Shown: piece after piece, positions 1 through 9,686 of the stretch | How the letters are laid out: every line of letters begins with the position of its first letter | Position numbering within the stretch: the stretch's first letter is position 1 | Source: Fusibacter bizertensis | GTDB lineage: Bacteria > Bacillota > Clostridia > Peptostreptococcales > Acidaminobacteraceae | Length of the DNA stretch: 64,000 bases | Direction: 5' to 3' | NCBI RefSeq assembly: GCF_029914245.1 | Contig: NZ_JARYZI010000005.1 | Location: 207,063-271,062, forward strand | Translations under genes and position numbers: made by a program | The notes under the pieces: model-generated | What the model was told of the DNA's origin: nothing | Database searches by the model: none | Seen by the model: the letters and a program-made list of their open reading frames with translations, nothing else

Positions 1-48
1 ATTGACACGGTCATTGATATCGGGGTTTCTCAGAGTGAATCCAATTAA
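1..48 (+). CDS. possible 3' end of an unidentified protein (partial)
   Basis: Frame 1 is open from the left edge to a TAA at 46-48, giving 15 codons that read IDTVIDIGVSQSESN. The stop lies four bases from the rpsT stop, so this would be a convergent neighbour. In Bacillus holA sits convergent to rpsT, but 15 residues are not enough to identify this protein, and an open frame of this length can occur by chance. Confidence 0.25.
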   Translation: MDTVIDIGVSQSESN

Positions 49-52
49 ACGA

Positions 53-319
53 CTATTCAGCCGCAGCGTTTAATTTTTTTCTAAGTCTTGAGATTTTTCT
101 TGAAGCAGCATTCTTATGGAATAAACCGCTTGCGCCATTTTGAGCCATTTTCTTCTCAAAATGATTAAACTTTTCTGTTGCAGAAGCAATGTCACCAGAT
201 GCAAGTGCTTCTAAAAATCTTTTTTCAGCAGTTTTGATAGCTGATTTTTTAGATTTGTTAAGAGCAGTTTTCTTTTCAATAACATTAATTCTCTTTTTTG
301 CAGATTTGATATTTGCCAT
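53..319 (-). CDS. rpsT: 30S ribosomal protein S20
   Basis: S20 binds the 5' domain of 16S rRNA early in assembly of the small subunit. The 88-residue protein begins MANIKSAKKRI and is rich in Lys and Arg throughout, as the family is (about 85-90 residues). I chose the ATG at 319 because GGGGAGGTG lies just upstream with good spacing. A GTG three codons earlier overlaps that Shine-Dalgarno sequence and is unlikely to be used. The gene is monocistronic and divergent from lepA, with its own promoter at 355-383. In sporulating relatives gpr and spoIIP usually lie between rpsT and lepA; here there is only intergenic DNA. Confidence 0.97.
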   Translation of the reverse strand: MANIKSAKKRINVIEKKTALNKSKKSAIKTAEKRFLEALASGDIASATEKFNHFEKKMAQNGASGLFHKNAASRKISRLRKKLNAAAE

Positions 320-354
320 GTATTTCACCTCCCCGATAGTTTTTCAACAGATTT

Positions 355-383
355 ATTCTATCACTTAAGGGGGGTAAGTGCAA
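355..383 (-). promoter_or_regulatory. sigma-A promoter of rpsT
   Basis: Read on the minus strand: -35 TTGCAC (383-378), a 17-bp spacer, -10 TAGAAT (360-355) preceded by TGa (extended -10). Transcription would start near 348, leaving a leader of about 29 nt before the rpsT ATG. Confidence 0.7.
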
Positions 384-410
384 GTTTTTATTTTAATGAA
401 AGATAAATAT

Positions 411-439
411 TTGAGTCCACAACCTTGGTGTGGTATAAT
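411..439 (+). promoter_or_regulatory. sigma-A promoter of lepA
   Basis: -35 TTGAGT (411-416), a 17-bp spacer and -10 TATAAT (434-439) with TGg in front (extended -10). The spacer holds a short inverted repeat CCACA...TGTGG. The start would be near 446, giving a leader of about 100 nt. It lies back to back with the rpsT promoter. Confidence 0.7.
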
Positions 440-545
440 TTATAAGCTAGTTACAAAGAAAAAAGGTAAAAGTTTACAATTACTTCGTTTTAGTTAAGAA
501 GGATATTTAATAGAGTAGGGTAGTCATATAAGGAGGCAACATTTA

Positions 546-2357
546 ATGTCAAGTGAAAGGCAAAAGTATATTAGGAATTTTTCCATCATTGCACATATCG
601 ATCACGGTAAATCAACACTGGCGGATCGACTCATAGAAAAAACAGGTTTGCTTACACATCGTGAGATGAAAGAACAAATCCTAGATAGTATGGATTTAGA
701 GAGAGAAAGAGGCATAACCATTAAACTTAACAGCACACGTTTAGTTTATAAAGCTAACGATGGTCATGAGTATCTTCTTAACCTCATAGATACACCAGGT
801 CATGTTGACTTCACATATGAAGTTTCTCGTTCGTTAGCCGCTTGTGAAGGCGCGATACTTGTGGTTGATGCAACTCAGGGTGTTGAAGCTCAGACATTGG
901 CTAATGTACATTTAGCGGATGAACAAGGTTTAACGATTGTTCCTGTACTGAACAAAATTGACCTTCCAAGTTCTAGACCAGAAGAAGTGATCCAAGAGAT
1001 CGAAGATGTTATCGGCATAGTAGCAGAAGATGCACCTCAAATTTCTGCAAAAGAAGGGCGTAATATTGAAGATGTACTTGAAAAAATCGTAGCTGACGTG
1101 CCACCGCCAACTGGAGATGAAGAAGCGCCACTAAAAGCGCTCATATTCGACTCCTATTATGACAGCTATAAAGGAGCAGTTGCCTATATTCGTGTTATGG
1201 AAGGCGTAGTAAAAAAAGGCGATAAAATTTTAATGATGGCTACAAATAAAAAATTCGAAGTAGTTGAAGTTGGTATTAGCGTGCCAGGCCCTCTACCTAT
1301 TGATGAACTTCGTGCAGGTGATGTTGGTTATGTCACTGCGAGCATAAAGAACGTGAAAGATTGTCGTGTAGGTGATACAATTACAAGTAGTGTAAAACCA
1401 ACTGAAGTTGCTCTACCAGGTTATAAGAAAGCGACCCCTATGGTTTATTGCGGTATATATCCTGCAGAAGGTCAAAGCTACGATGAAATTAGAGATGCAC
1501 TTGAGAAACTTCAACTTAATGATGCAGCTTTATCTTTCGAACCAGAAACTTCAGTAGCGCTTGGGTTCGGTTTTAGATGTGGCTTTTTAGGATTGTTACA
1601 TCTAGAAATTATTGAACAACGTATTGATCGTGAATTTGATCTAGATATAATTGCAACAGCTCCTAGTGTAATTTATCGAGTTACTAAAAATGATGGTGAA
1701 ATTTTAATGATTCAAAATCCATCTAATTTACCTCCTATTACTGAGATTAGTACCATGGAAGAACCGATCGTCAAAGCCAATATAATTGTACCAAATGAAT
1801 ATGTCGGTAATATCATGGAACTCTGTCAAAATAGAAGAGGCGATTTGATTCATATGGATTATCTTGACCCTAAAAGGGTCGTATTACATTATGAATTGCC
1901 ACTCAACGAAGTAATCTACGACTTCTTTGATGCCTTAAAATCAAAAACAAGAGGCTACGGCTCATTAGATTATGATTTCCTTGAATATAGAGTATCTGAA
2001 CTTGTTAAGTTAGATGTTCTACTAAACAAAGATTTAATAGATGCGTTTTCAATGATTGTTCACAAATCCAAAGCTGAATCAAGAGGTCGTATTATATGTG
2101 AACGATTAAAAGATGTTATTCCAAGACAAATGTTTACGATCCCTATCCAAGCAGCTGTTGGAGCAAAGGTAATCGCAAGAGAAACCATTAGCGCGCTTAG
2201 GAAAGATGTTCTCGCAAAATGTTATGGTGGCGATATCTCTCGTAAGAAAAAATTACTAGAAAAGCAAAAAGAGGGTAAAAAGAAAATGAGACAACTTGGA
2301 AATGTGGAAGTACCACAACAAGCGTTTTTATCTGTCCTCAAATTTGATGATAACTAA
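546..2357 (+). CDS. lepA: elongation factor 4 (LepA) GTPase
   Basis: EF4 is a translational GTPase that acts on ribosomes in stalled or unusual states and is linked to 30S maturation. The 603-residue protein has the full G domain: AHIDHGKST (16-24), the switch I region GITI (56-59), DTPGH (82-86) and NKID (136-139). EF-G-like domains II, III and V follow, and a basic C-terminal domain specific to LepA. Length matches the family (about 600). The ATG at 546 follows AAGGAGGCAAC. A terminator with a UUCG loop follows the stop, but hemW starts 55 bases further on, so some readthrough into hemW is likely. Confidence 0.97.
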   Translation: MSSERQKYIRNFSIIAHIDHGKSTLADRLIEKTGLLTHREMKEQILDSMDLERERGITIKLNSTRLVYKANDGHEYLLNLIDTPGHVDFTYEVSRSLAACEGAILVVDATQGVEAQTLANVHLADEQGLTIVPVLNKIDLPSSRPEEVIQEIEDVIGIVAEDAPQISAKEGRNIEDVLEKIVADVPPPTGDEEAPLKALIFDSYYDSYKGAVAYIRVMEGVVKKGDKILMMATNKKFEVVEVGISVPGPLPIDELRAGDVGYVTASIKNVKDCRVGDTITSSVKPTEVALPGYKKATPMVYCGIYPAEGQSYDEIRDALEKLQLNDAALSFEPETSVALGFGFRCGFLGLLHLEIIEQRIDREFDLDIIATAPSVIYRVTKNDGEILMIQNPSNLPPITEISTMEEPIVKANIIVPNEYVGNIMELCQNRRGDLIHMDYLDPKRVVLHYELPLNEVIYDFFDALKSKTRGYGSLDYDFLEYRVSELVKLDVLLNKDLIDAFSMIVHKSKAESRGRIICERLKDVIPRQMFTIPIQAAVGAKVIARETISALRKDVLAKCYGGDISRKKKLLEKQKEGKKKMRQLGNVEVPQQAFLSVLKFDDN

Positions 2358-2364
2358 ACTTTGG

Positions 2365-2388
2365 GGCAATCTTCGGATTGCCTTTTTT
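2365..2388 (+). terminator. intrinsic terminator after lepA
   Basis: The stem GGCAATC/GATTGCC (2365-2371 and 2376-2382) closes on a TTCG tetraloop and is followed by six T. It lies wholly before the likely hemW start codon at 2412. Confidence 0.8.
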
Positions 2389-2411
2389 GTTCCTTAAGAA
2401 AGGAGCTCAAC

Positions 2412-3581
2412 ATGCCAAAACAAATAAAACTCAACCCACTTAGTATTTATATACACATTCCTTTCTGTGTTAGCAAATGTGCCTATTGTGATTTTATATC
2501 TCATAGAGTTGGTGATTTTGAAATCAATGGTGGTGTAGAAGCGTATTTCAATTCACTTAAAACTGAGATCAGTCTATATAGTGGGTTACTTGAAAAGAGT
2601 AAAGTTAGATCAATCTATATTGGTGGAGGTACACCAAGTTCAGTTGATGGAAAATTTATTCATAATCTGATTATGCAGCTTAAATCCTTAGCAAATTTTT
2701 CAGATGAAATTGAAATCACATTAGAGGTCAATCCGGGCACTTTAACTGAAGAAAAGCTCAACCATTATATTGCAAGTGGTATTAACAGAATTTCAATGGG
2801 ATTACAAACGACCAACGATCAGCTGTTGCATAAAATAGGTAGAATTCATTCAACCAATGACTTTATGACTTCGTATGAGGCAATAAAGCGAGCAGGCATT
2901 GAAAACTTAAGTCTTGATCTTATGTTTGGTTTACCGGGACAAACAATTAAAGATATTGAAAACGCAATACATTTAGTTGGTATATTAAAGCCAAAACATG
3001 TATCAGCCTATTCACTTAAAATTGAAGAAGGTACACCACTTTCTGAATCATATCAAAAGGGAAGTATTACTTTACCAGATGAACAACTGGAGAGAGATAT
3101 GTATCATTTGCTAATCAATGGTTTAGCTGAAAAAGGAATTATGCAATATGAGTTAAGCAACTTTTCATCAGCTAGCTTTGAATCAAAGCACAATTTGGTA
3201 TATTGGGAAAACGAGGCTTATCTCGGTCTTGGGGTTTCAGCTCATTCTAAACTCAATAACGAACGCTTTTCAAATACAAGTCGAATCTATGATTATTCTA
3301 AATTATTGAGCGAAGGGAAATTACCAATTGTTGAGAAGGAATTTATAGATACATCAGAAGATTTATTTGAAAGCATCATGTTAGGACTTAGGTTAAATAA
3401 AGGTGTTTCTATTAATAAACTCAATCAGAAATATAATATTGATTTTAATGTAAAGTATGCGAATGCACTTGAGAACTTATTAAAGCAAGGTTTAGTAATA
3501 CTTACTGAAGATATCCTTAAACTTACAATAAAAGGAATGGATTTATCAAATCAGGTTTTCCTTCAATTTATGGAAGATTAA
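2412..3581 (+). CDS. hemW: radical SAM heme chaperone HemW
   Basis: HemW is a radical SAM protein of the coproporphyrinogen dehydrogenase family that carries heme to target proteins. It is usually misannotated as HemN. The 389-residue protein opens with IYIHIPFCVSKCAYCDF: the 4Fe-4S motif CxxxCxxC followed by Asp-Phe, the pattern typical of HemW, where HemN has a further Cys. The frame is open further upstream to a TTG at 2361, but that stretch encodes the lepA terminator. The ATG at 2412 is preceded by AAAGGAGC and is the better start. The lepA-hemW-hrcA order is standard in Firmicutes. Confidence 0.93.
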   Translation: MPKQIKLNPLSIYIHIPFCVSKCAYCDFISHRVGDFEINGGVEAYFNSLKTEISLYSGLLEKSKVRSIYIGGGTPSSVDGKFIHNLIMQLKSLANFSDEIEITLEVNPGTLTEEKLNHYIASGINRISMGLQTTNDQLLHKIGRIHSTNDFMTSYEAIKRAGIENLSLDLMFGLPGQTIKDIENAIHLVGILKPKHVSAYSLKIEEGTPLSESYQKGSITLPDEQLERDMYHLLINGLAEKGIMQYELSNFSSASFESKHNLVYWENEAYLGLGVSAHSKLNNERFSNTSRIYDYSKLLSEGKLPIVEKEFIDTSEDLFESIMLGLRLNKGVSINKLNQKYNIDFNVKYANALENLLKQGLVILTEDILKLTIKGMDLSNQVFLQFMED

Positions 3582-3592
3582 TCCGAACATGT

Positions 3593-3629
3593 AAAGATAC
3601 TAAGTCAAATCTGATTTAGTATCTTTTTT
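3593..3629 (+). terminator. intrinsic terminator after hemW
   Basis: The 11-bp stem AAAGATACTAA/TTAGTATCTTT (3593-3603 and 3616-3626) ends in a run of T. It separates hemW from the heat-shock promoter. Confidence 0.85.
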
Positions 3630-3697
3630 CACGTCTATATGACTAAATAAAGTTTATGAATTATATGTAAATAGACTATTAATTGTTAAATAGATTC

Positions 3698-3726
3698 TTG
3701 ACAACACTGCCACCAAGCTGTATATT
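3698..3726 (+). promoter_or_regulatory. sigma-A promoter of the hrcA-dnaK operon
   Basis: A perfect -35 TTGACA (3698-3703), 17-bp spacer, and -10 TATATT (3721-3726). The start would fall near 3733, immediately before the CIRCE operator. Confidence 0.88.
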
Positions 3727-3736
3727 ATTTATAGAA

Positions 3737-3763
3737 TTAGCACTCATATAGAGCGAGTGCTAA
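3737..3763 (+). promoter_or_regulatory. CIRCE operator (HrcA-binding site)
   Basis: Inverted repeat TTAGCACTC (3737-3745), nine bases, GAGTGCTAA (3755-3763). Both arms match the CIRCE consensus exactly. It sits at the transcript start of hrcA-grpE-dnaK-dnaJ, so HrcA is expected to repress its own operon until heat shock. Confidence 0.97.
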
Positions 3764-3780
3764 CAAAGGTAGGTGATCTA

Positions 3781-4806
3781 ATGTTATCGGATAGACAAAT
3801 AAAAATATTAGAAGCGATAATTAGTGACTTTATTGATACAGCGCAACCTGTTGGTTCAAGAACTATTTCTAAAAAATATCCACTCGGAATTAGCTCTGCA
3901 ACTATAAGAAACGAAATGGCTGATCTTGAAGAATTAGGTTATCTGCTACAGCCTCACACCTCAGCAGGAAGAATTCCTTCTGATCTTGGCTATAGATTAT
4001 ATGTTGATTCTTTAGTATATGAAAATAGTATCTCATCACGAGATAAAGAAATCATTCAGTCTCTTTTATTAAACAAAATAATTGAAGCGGGTGATATCGC
4101 TAAGCAAACAGTTAAACTATTAACGGATTTTACACATTTAGTTGCTGTTGTTTCTATACCGAAGTTTAACAAGTGTAAGCTTGCCAACCTTAAATTGATT
4201 AAAGTTTCTGATTCAAAAGTATTATTAATTCTAGTGACGGATACAGGCATTGTTAAAAATATTCAATTAGCTTTATCCAATACTGAACAATTTGTATTAG
4301 ATAAAATATCTGATACGATGGTTTCTCATCTTAGTGGAGAAACAATTGAAAATATTGATGTCCGATCTATTTCCAAAATGAAAGAAAAACTTAGTATGTT
4401 TGGTAATATAGTAGATTATCTAATACCTATATTGCGCGATGCTTTAAAAAGCTTAAATGGAACTGAATTATATGTTGATGGTGTTTCAAATTTACTTTCA
4501 ACATTTGAGTTCTCAGACACCGAAAAAGCACGTCACATCTTTGATTTCTTAAAAAATGACAATCAACTTGTTGAACTATTTGACAGTTTACCTTCAGATA
4601 AACTAAGTATTAAAATTGGTACTGAAATTGGCGTAGAACTGTTAGATGATTGTAGTATAGTTGCTTCATCTTATCATGTTGATGGGAACAATGCAGGTCG
4701 AATACTTGTTCTTGGTCCAAAACGCATGGATTATGGTGCAATTGTTTCAACAGTTAATTATATCAGCAACACTTTGTCAGATGTTTTTTCAGGAATCTAT
4801 CTATAA
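3781..4806 (+). CDS. hrcA: heat-inducible transcription repressor HrcA
   Basis: HrcA represses class I heat-shock genes by binding CIRCE and depends on GroEL for folding. The 341-residue protein starts MLSDRQIKILEAII, with an N-terminal winged helix containing QPVGSRTISKKY and SSATIRNEMADLEELGYL, followed by HTSAGRIPSDLGYRLYVD. An open frame begins earlier at 3757, but that start lies inside CIRCE. The ATG at 3781 follows AAAGGTAGGTGA and gives the usual N-terminus. It is the first gene of the chaperone operon; the grpE start codon lies 24 bases after its stop. Confidence 0.96.
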   Translation: MLSDRQIKILEAIISDFIDTAQPVGSRTISKKYPLGISSATIRNEMADLEELGYLLQPHTSAGRIPSDLGYRLYVDSLVYENSISSRDKEIIQSLLLNKIIEAGDIAKQTVKLLTDFTHLVAVVSIPKFNKCKLANLKLIKVSDSKVLLILVTDTGIVKNIQLALSNTEQFVLDKISDTMVSHLSGETIENIDVRSISKMKEKLSMFGNIVDYLIPILRDALKSLNGTELYVDGVSNLLSTFEFSDTEKARHIFDFLKNDNQLVELFDSLPSDKLSIKIGTEIGVELLDDCSIVASSYHVDGNNAGRILVLGPKRMDYGAIVSTVNYISNTLSDVFSGIYL

Positions 4807-4830
4807 ACAGTAGACGAAAGGAGAGTTTAA

Positions 4831-5418
4831 TTGGCAAAGTCAAATAAAAAAACAAAAAAGGCAGATGAAGACATGAGTAAAAAAAAGGCAGAAGAAAGCA
4901 AGGTAAAAGTTGAAGCTGAAATTTCCAATGACACAGCTGATACTGAAGAAAATAGTGCAAAAACATCTGAAGTTTCAGTAGAATCGCTTAAGTCTGAGAT
5001 TGATCAGTTAAATGATAAATTTTTAAGACTTAACGCTGAATATCAGAATTACAGAAAAAGAGTAGAAAAAGAAAAGAATGATATTTTCAAGTATGGTTCT
5101 GAAAAATTATTCGTTGAAATGTTACCAATTATGGATAACTTTGAAAGAGCACTTTCAGCAAGTGAGCAAGAAAATATTGAGAGTAAAGTTTTAGATGGTA
5201 TTAAGATGATCAAAAAATCACTTGACGAATTATTTGATCGCAATGGCGTTAAAAAGATTGAAGCAATGGGAATGCCATTTGATCCTATAAAGCACCACGC
5301 AGTTATGACTGTTGAATCGGAAGATGAAAATAATGATCATGTTATAGAAGTTTTCCAAGATGGCTACGCATTAAACGACAAAGTGATTAGACCAAGCATG
5401 GTTAAAGTATCACATTAA
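4831..5418 (+). CDS. grpE: nucleotide exchange factor GrpE
   Basis: GrpE releases ADP from DnaK as a dimer. The 195-residue protein has a Lys- and acid-rich disordered N-terminus (about 1-55), a long coiled coil (about 55-110, with DKFLRLNAEYQNYRKRVEKE) and a C-terminal beta domain including GMPFDPIKHHAVM and GYALNDKVIRPSMVKVS, the family signature. The start is TTG at 4831 behind AAAGGAGAG. It lies between hrcA and dnaK in the CIRCE-controlled operon. Confidence 0.95.
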   Translation: MAKSNKKTKKADEDMSKKKAEESKVKVEAEISNDTADTEENSAKTSEVSVESLKSEIDQLNDKFLRLNAEYQNYRKRVEKEKNDIFKYGSEKLFVEMLPIMDNFERALSASEQENIESKVLDGIKMIKKSLDELFDRNGVKKIEAMGMPFDPIKHHAVMTVESEDENNDHVIEVFQDGYALNDKVIRPSMVKVSH

Positions 5419-5444
5419 TCGAAAATATAAGGAGGAATTAAACA

Positions 5445-7259
5445 ATGGCTAAAATTATAGGTATCGACCTCGGAACAACAAACTCATGTGTATCAGTATT
5501 AGAAGGTGGCGAATCGGTAGTAATCCCTAACGCAGAAGGAAATAGAACAACACCTTCAGTAGTTGCTTTTACAAAAAACGGTGAAAGATTAGTTGGTGAA
5601 ACTGCAAAAAGACAAGCAATTACTAATCCAGACAGAACAATTATTTCTATCAAAAGAGAAATGGGAACAGATCACAAAGTGAAAATCGATGACAAAGTAT
5701 ATTCACCTCAAGAAATTTCTGCAATGATTTTACAAAAATTAAAAGCAGATGCAGAAAGCTATTTAGGCGAAACTGTAACTGAAGCAGTAATCACTGTTCC
5801 TGCATATTTTACAGATGCTCAAAGACAAGCAACTAAAGATGCTGGTAAAATTGCTGGTCTTGAAGTAAAAAGAATTATCAACGAGCCAACTGCAGCTTCA
5901 TTATCTTACGGTCTTGATAAAACGGACAAACAACATAAAATTATGGTATTTGACCTTGGTGGTGGTACTTTTGACGTATCTATCTTAGAAATTGGAGATG
6001 GTGTATTTGAAGTATTAGCAACTAATGGTAATAACCATCTTGGTGGCGATGATTTTGATAAAATCGTCATGGATCATTTAGCAGAAACATTCAAATCTGA
6101 GCATGGTGTTGATTTAAGACTTGATAAAATGGCACTTCAAAGATTAAAAGAAGCTGCTGAAAAAGCAAAAAAAGAGTTATCTTCAACACAATCTACAAAT
6201 ATCAACTTACCATTTATTACTGCTACTGCTGAAGGCCCACTTCATATGAATATGGACTTAACAAGAGCAAAATTTGAGCAATTAACTAAAAAATTAGTTG
6301 ATATGTCTATGGAACCAACTAAAAAAGCACTTAAAGATGCTGGCTTAAACGCTGGTGATATTGAACAAGTCATCTTAGTTGGTGGTTCTACTAGAATCCC
6401 TGCAGTTCAAGAAGCAGTTAAAAAATTCATTGGTAAAGATCCACATAAAGGTGTAAACCCTGATGAGTGTGTTGCTCTAGGCGCTGCAATCCAAGGTGGT
6501 GTTTTATCAGGAGATGTTAAGGATGTGTTGTTATTAGATGTTACACCACTTTCTTTAGGTATCGAAACACTTGGTGGTGTATTTACAAAATTAATCGAAA
6601 GAAACACTACAATTCCAACAAAGAAAAGCCAAGTCTTCTCAACTGCTGCTGATAACCAAACTGCTGTTGACATCCATGTTCTACAAGGTGAAAGACAAAT
6701 GGCAAATGATAATATAGCACTTGGACGTTTCCAATTAGATGGTATTCCACCTGCAAGAAGAGGTGTTCCACAAGTTGAAGTAACATTCGATATTGATGCA
6801 AATGGTATTGTTAATGTTAGTGCTAAAGATTTGGGTACTGGTAAAACGCAACATATCACAATTACAGCTTCAACTAACTTAAGTGATGAAGAAATTGAGA
6901 AAAAAGTTAAAGAAGCAGAATTACACGCTGAAGAAGATAAAAAACAAAAAGAGCTTATTGAAGAACGTAATAAAGCAGATAACATGATATATGAAATAGA
7001 AAAATCTGTTGGTGATTTAGGTGATAAAGTAACTGAAGAAGAAAAAACAGATATCAATGCAAAAATAGCTACCTTAAGAACTACTATGGCTAGTGATGAC
7101 GTTGAAGCAATCAAAAAAGACTTTGAAGCATTAACAAATGCATTCCAACCAATCGCTCAAAAACTTTATGCAGAAGAACAAGCACAAGGTCAAGCACAAC
7201 AATCTACTGGTGATGGAGAAGATTCAGTTGACGAAGCTGATTATGAAGTGGTAGACTAA
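5445..7259 (+). CDS. dnaK: molecular chaperone DnaK (Hsp70)
   Basis: DnaK binds unfolded peptides in an ATP-controlled cycle with DnaJ and GrpE. The 604-residue protein carries the ATPase domain ([11 protein letters not shown] near residue 5, [12 protein letters not shown] near 170, [14 protein letters not shown] near 310), the linker [12 protein letters not shown], the substrate-binding domain, a helical lid and an acidic tail ending EVVD. It lacks the long insert of Gram-negative DnaK, as Firmicute proteins do. AAGGAGGAATT precedes the ATG. Long open frames on the opposite strand here are shadows of its codon bias. Confidence 0.98.
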   Translation: MAKIIGIDLGTTNSCVSVLEGGESVVIPNAEGNRTTPSVVAFTKNGERLVGETAKRQAITNPDRTIISIKREMGTDHKVKIDDKVYSPQEISAMILQKLKADAESYLGETVTEAVITVPAYFTDAQRQATKDAGKIAGLEVKRIINEPTAASLSYGLDKTDKQHKIMVFDLGGGTFDVSILEIGDGVFEVLATNGNNHLGGDDFDKIVMDHLAETFKSEHGVDLRLDKMALQRLKEAAEKAKKELSSTQSTNINLPFITATAEGPLHMNMDLTRAKFEQLTKKLVDMSMEPTKKALKDAGLNAGDIEQVILVGGSTRIPAVQEAVKKFIGKDPHKGVNPDECVALGAAIQGGVLSGDVKDVLLLDVTPLSLGIETLGGVFTKLIERNTTIPTKKSQVFSTAADNQTAVDIHVLQGERQMANDNIALGRFQLDGIPPARRGVPQVEVTFDIDANGIVNVSAKDLGTGKTQHITITASTNLSDEEIEKKVKEAELHAEEDKKQKELIEERNKADNMIYEIEKSVGDLGDKVTEEEKTDINAKIATLRTTMASDDVEAIKKDFEALTNAFQPIAQKLYAEEQAQGQAQQSTGDGEDSVDEADYEVVD

Positions 7260-7283
7260 ATTCTAAGGCTTTATGTCAAAATG

Positions 7284-7301
7284 GGGCATCTTCGGATGCC
7301 C
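7284..7301 (+). terminator. stem-loop between dnaK and dnaJ (weak terminator or processing site)
   Basis: The stem GGGCATC/GATGCCC closes on TTCG, like the hairpin after lepA, but only TTCACTAAT follows instead of a clean T run. It may reduce transcription into dnaJ or stabilise the 3' end of the dnaK message. Confidence 0.55.
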
Positions 7302-7328
7302 TTCACTAATAGAAAGGCGGTATGACGA

Positions 7329-8513
7329 GTGAGTAAAAGCGATTATTATGAGTTATTAGAGGTCGAACGTGGAGCGGATGAGGCCGAACTCAAAAAAGCT
7401 TATAGAAAACTTGCGATGAAATACCATCCAGACAGAAATCCCGACGATAAAGATGCTGAGGCTAAATTTAAGGAAATTAATGAAGCGTACGAAGTATTGA
7501 GCGATCCTGAAAAAAGGCGCCTATATGATCAATTTGGTCATGCAGGTGTGAATCAGAATGCGGGCGCTGGCGGTGGTTTTTCAGGTTTTGATGGTTTTGG
7601 TGGCTTTGAAGATATTATTAATGAAATGTTTGGTGGTGGATTTGGCTTTGGAGGATCATCTAGAGGAAGAAATGGCGCGAGAAAAGGGAAAGATATTCGC
7701 GTTGATTTAACACTTGATTTTGAAGAAGCAGCTTTTGGTAAAAAGCAAACCATTGAATATTTAAGAACTGAAGAATGTGATGTGTGTCATGGAGCTGGTA
7801 ATGAACCAGGTACAGATACACATAAATGTAATACTTGTAATGGAACGGGAGAAGTAAGGTACTCTCAACGTTCGTTATTTGGCGAGTCTGTAAGCGTTAA
7901 GCAATGTCCTACATGTAAAGGTAAAGGAGAGACCTTTGATCAGCCATGTCATCAATGTAAAGGACATGGAATCATTAAAAAAAGACACAGCAAAGAAATT
8001 GATATACCTGCTGGTGTTTTCCACGGTGCTCAAATGCAACTTCGTGGTGAAGGTGACTTAGGATCAAATGGTGGACCACGTGGCGATGTCATGGTTGTTT
8101 TACGAGTAAAAGCCCATAAACACTTTACACGTGATGGTAATGATATCTACTATGACCTTTGGATTTCTTATGCCCAAGCCGTTTTAGGTGCTGAGGTAAT
8201 GGTTCCTACACTTGATGGTAAAGCTAAGTTTACTATTCCTGAAGGAACACCTAGCGGTAAACAATTTAAGCTAAAAGGTAAAGGTGTACCTGTTCTTAAC
8301 GGCTATGGTAGAGGTGATCAGTACGTTAAAGTTAACATCGAAATTCCTACGAAATTAAACAAAAAACAACGTGAAGCGTTGACAATGTTTGATGAAGAAA
8401 TGACTGGTGTAAAAGCTTCTACAACTTCAGAAGCTGAAGAAAGCAAGCAAAGTGGTAAAGGAAAAAAAAACGATAAAAACTTGTTCAATAAAATCAAAGA
8501 TTCATTGAGCTAA
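7329..8513 (+). CDS. dnaJ: chaperone protein DnaJ (Hsp40)
   Basis: DnaJ delivers substrates to DnaK and stimulates its ATPase. The 394-residue type I protein has a J domain with HPD in [10 protein letters not shown] (about 33), a Gly/Phe-rich segment (about 75-115), and four zinc-binding repeats [24 protein letters not shown] and CHQCKGHG, then the C-terminal beta domains. The start is GTG at 7329 behind AAAGGCGG. It is the last gene of the hrcA operon and is followed by a terminator. Confidence 0.97.
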   Translation: MSKSDYYELLEVERGADEAELKKAYRKLAMKYHPDRNPDDKDAEAKFKEINEAYEVLSDPEKRRLYDQFGHAGVNQNAGAGGGFSGFDGFGGFEDIINEMFGGGFGFGGSSRGRNGARKGKDIRVDLTLDFEEAAFGKKQTIEYLRTEECDVCHGAGNEPGTDTHKCNTCNGTGEVRYSQRSLFGESVSVKQCPTCKGKGETFDQPCHQCKGHGIIKKRHSKEIDIPAGVFHGAQMQLRGEGDLGSNGGPRGDVMVVLRVKAHKHFTRDGNDIYYDLWISYAQAVLGAEVMVPTLDGKAKFTIPEGTPSGKQFKLKGKGVPVLNGYGRGDQYVKVNIEIPTKLNKKQREALTMFDEEMTGVKASTTSEAEESKQSGKGKKNDKNLFNKIKDSLS

Positions 8514-8544
8514 TTGTTAGCTTTTGTAAATAACAATACGAATA

Positions 8545-8614
8545 ACCTAACCAATAACAAATTTAGTTGTTCTAGTAACTTAGTGCAGCAATTTGATAAT
8601 GGTTAGGTTTTTTT
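8545..8614 (+). terminator. terminator after dnaJ with a long apical region
   Basis: ACCTAACCA (8545-8553) pairs with TGGTTAGGT (8600-8608) and is followed by a T run. The 46 bases between the arms are AT-rich and could fold further. It ends the chaperone operon. Confidence 0.65.
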
Positions 8615-8660
8615 AGATATTATATATTTGAGGCTTATTAAGTGTAGATACTGCTTTTTG

Positions 8661-8689
8661 TAGACTCATAAGTGTGAATATGTTATATT
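8661..8689 (+). promoter_or_regulatory. promoter of prmA-rsmE-mtaB
   Basis: -35 TAGACT (8661-8666), a 17-bp spacer ending TGt, and -10 TATATT (8684-8689), an extended -10 promoter. It gives prmA and the genes behind it expression independent of heat shock. Confidence 0.6.
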
Positions 8690-8741
8690 ATTTAAGTGAA
8701 ATTCTTAGTTAATTAATAGGATATATTAAGTGAGGTAAAAT

Positions 8742-9686
8742 ATGAGTTGGTACGAAGTACATGTAAAGACATCTATTGAAGCAATTGATGCTGTAACTGG
8801 TGTTTTATATAGTTATGATGCAACAGGTGTAATGATTAACAACCCTAACGACGCAGATTTTACGAACCAAGAAGAAGGCAAGTGGGATTACTATGATCCT
8901 CAAAACTTAAAACTCGATTTTGATGGTGCATTACTTACTGGTTATTATGAAAACTGTGATATTGAAGTTTTAGTATCAGATATCAAAGAAAGCCTTGAAG
9001 CTTTGAAAGATTTTGATATTGATTTAGGCTGTGGCGAAGTAGATTATAAAGAAATCTTTGCTTCTGATTGGGAAAATGAGTGGAAAAAATACTTTAAACC
9101 CTTTAGACTGGGCAATCATATTGTTGTCAAACCAAGTTGGGAGACTTTCGATATAAAATCAGATGATTTAGTGATTGAAATTGATCCGGGAAATGCATTT
9201 GGTTCAGGGACACATGAAACTACATCTATGTGCATCGAAATGATAGAAAAATATATGACATCTTCAGATACTGTTATCGACGTTGGTTGTGGCAGTGGAA
9301 TACTTGCTATAGCTGCTGGAAAATTAGGTTCCAAACATATCATTGCTGTTGACATAGATGAAAACGCAGTGAAAACAGCAACAGATAACGTAGCACTCAA
9401 TGGATTGTCAGATGTTACAGATGTTAGACATGGTGACTTGATTAACGTGATTCCAGAAAAAGCAGATTTAGTCGTTGCAAATATCATAGCAGATGTTATC
9501 GTTAAGCTATCCGATGATATTGATACGATCCTTAAACCAGACGCAACATTTATCAGTTCAGGTTTAATTTTGGATAAAGTAGATTGGGTTGTTGAAGAAC
9601 TTAAAAAAAGAAATTTTAACATCATTGAAGTTGTTAAAAAGGGTGAATGGGCTGTTGTCGTTTCAAAAAAGGCAAAGGAGCTGTAA
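8742..9686 (+). CDS. prmA: ribosomal protein L11 methyltransferase
   Basis: PrmA trimethylates ribosomal protein L11 using S-adenosylmethionine. The 314-residue protein has the N-terminal substrate-recognition domain, then FRLGNHIVVKPSW and DPGNAFGSGTHETT, which are hallmarks of PrmA, the SAM-binding loop DVGCGSGILAIAAGKLG (about 180-196), and VVANIIADVI with the Asn expected of PrmA. Its TAA overlaps the rsmE ATG by one base (TAATG), so the two are translationally coupled. Position after dnaJ is conserved in Firmicutes. Confidence 0.95.
   Translation: MSWYEVHVKTSIEAIDAVTGVLYSYDATGVMINNPNDADFTNQEEGKWDYYDPQNLKLDFDGALLTGYYENCDIEVLVSDIKESLEALKDFDIDLGCGEVDYKEIFASDWENEWKKYFKPFRLGNHIVVKPSWETFDIKSDDLVIEIDPGNAFGSGTHETTSMCIEMIEKYMTSSDTVIDVGCGSGILAIAAGKLGSKHIIAVDIDENAVKTATDNVALNGLSDVTDVRHGDLINVIPEKADLVVANIIADVIVKLSDDIDTILKPDATFISSGLILDKVDWVVEELKKRNFNIIEVVKKGEWAVVVSKKAKEL

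Noticed and set aside
417..433. CCACA...TGTGG in the lepA promoter spacer as a MerR-type operator
   Set aside because: Arms are only five bases and the repeat is not exactly centred; chance is likely.
2361..2411. N-terminal extension of hemW
   Set aside because: It would translate through the lepA terminator hairpin; the ATG at 2412 has a ribosome site and gives the normal start.
3757..3780. Upstream GTG start for hrcA
   Set aside because: It lies within the CIRCE operator; the ATG at 3781 has a ribosome site.
6407..7114. A 235-codon open frame on the minus strand opposite dnaK
   Set aside because: It lies wholly inside the strongly conserved dnaK gene, has no ribosome site, and its Ser-rich translation is the mirror of dnaK codon use.
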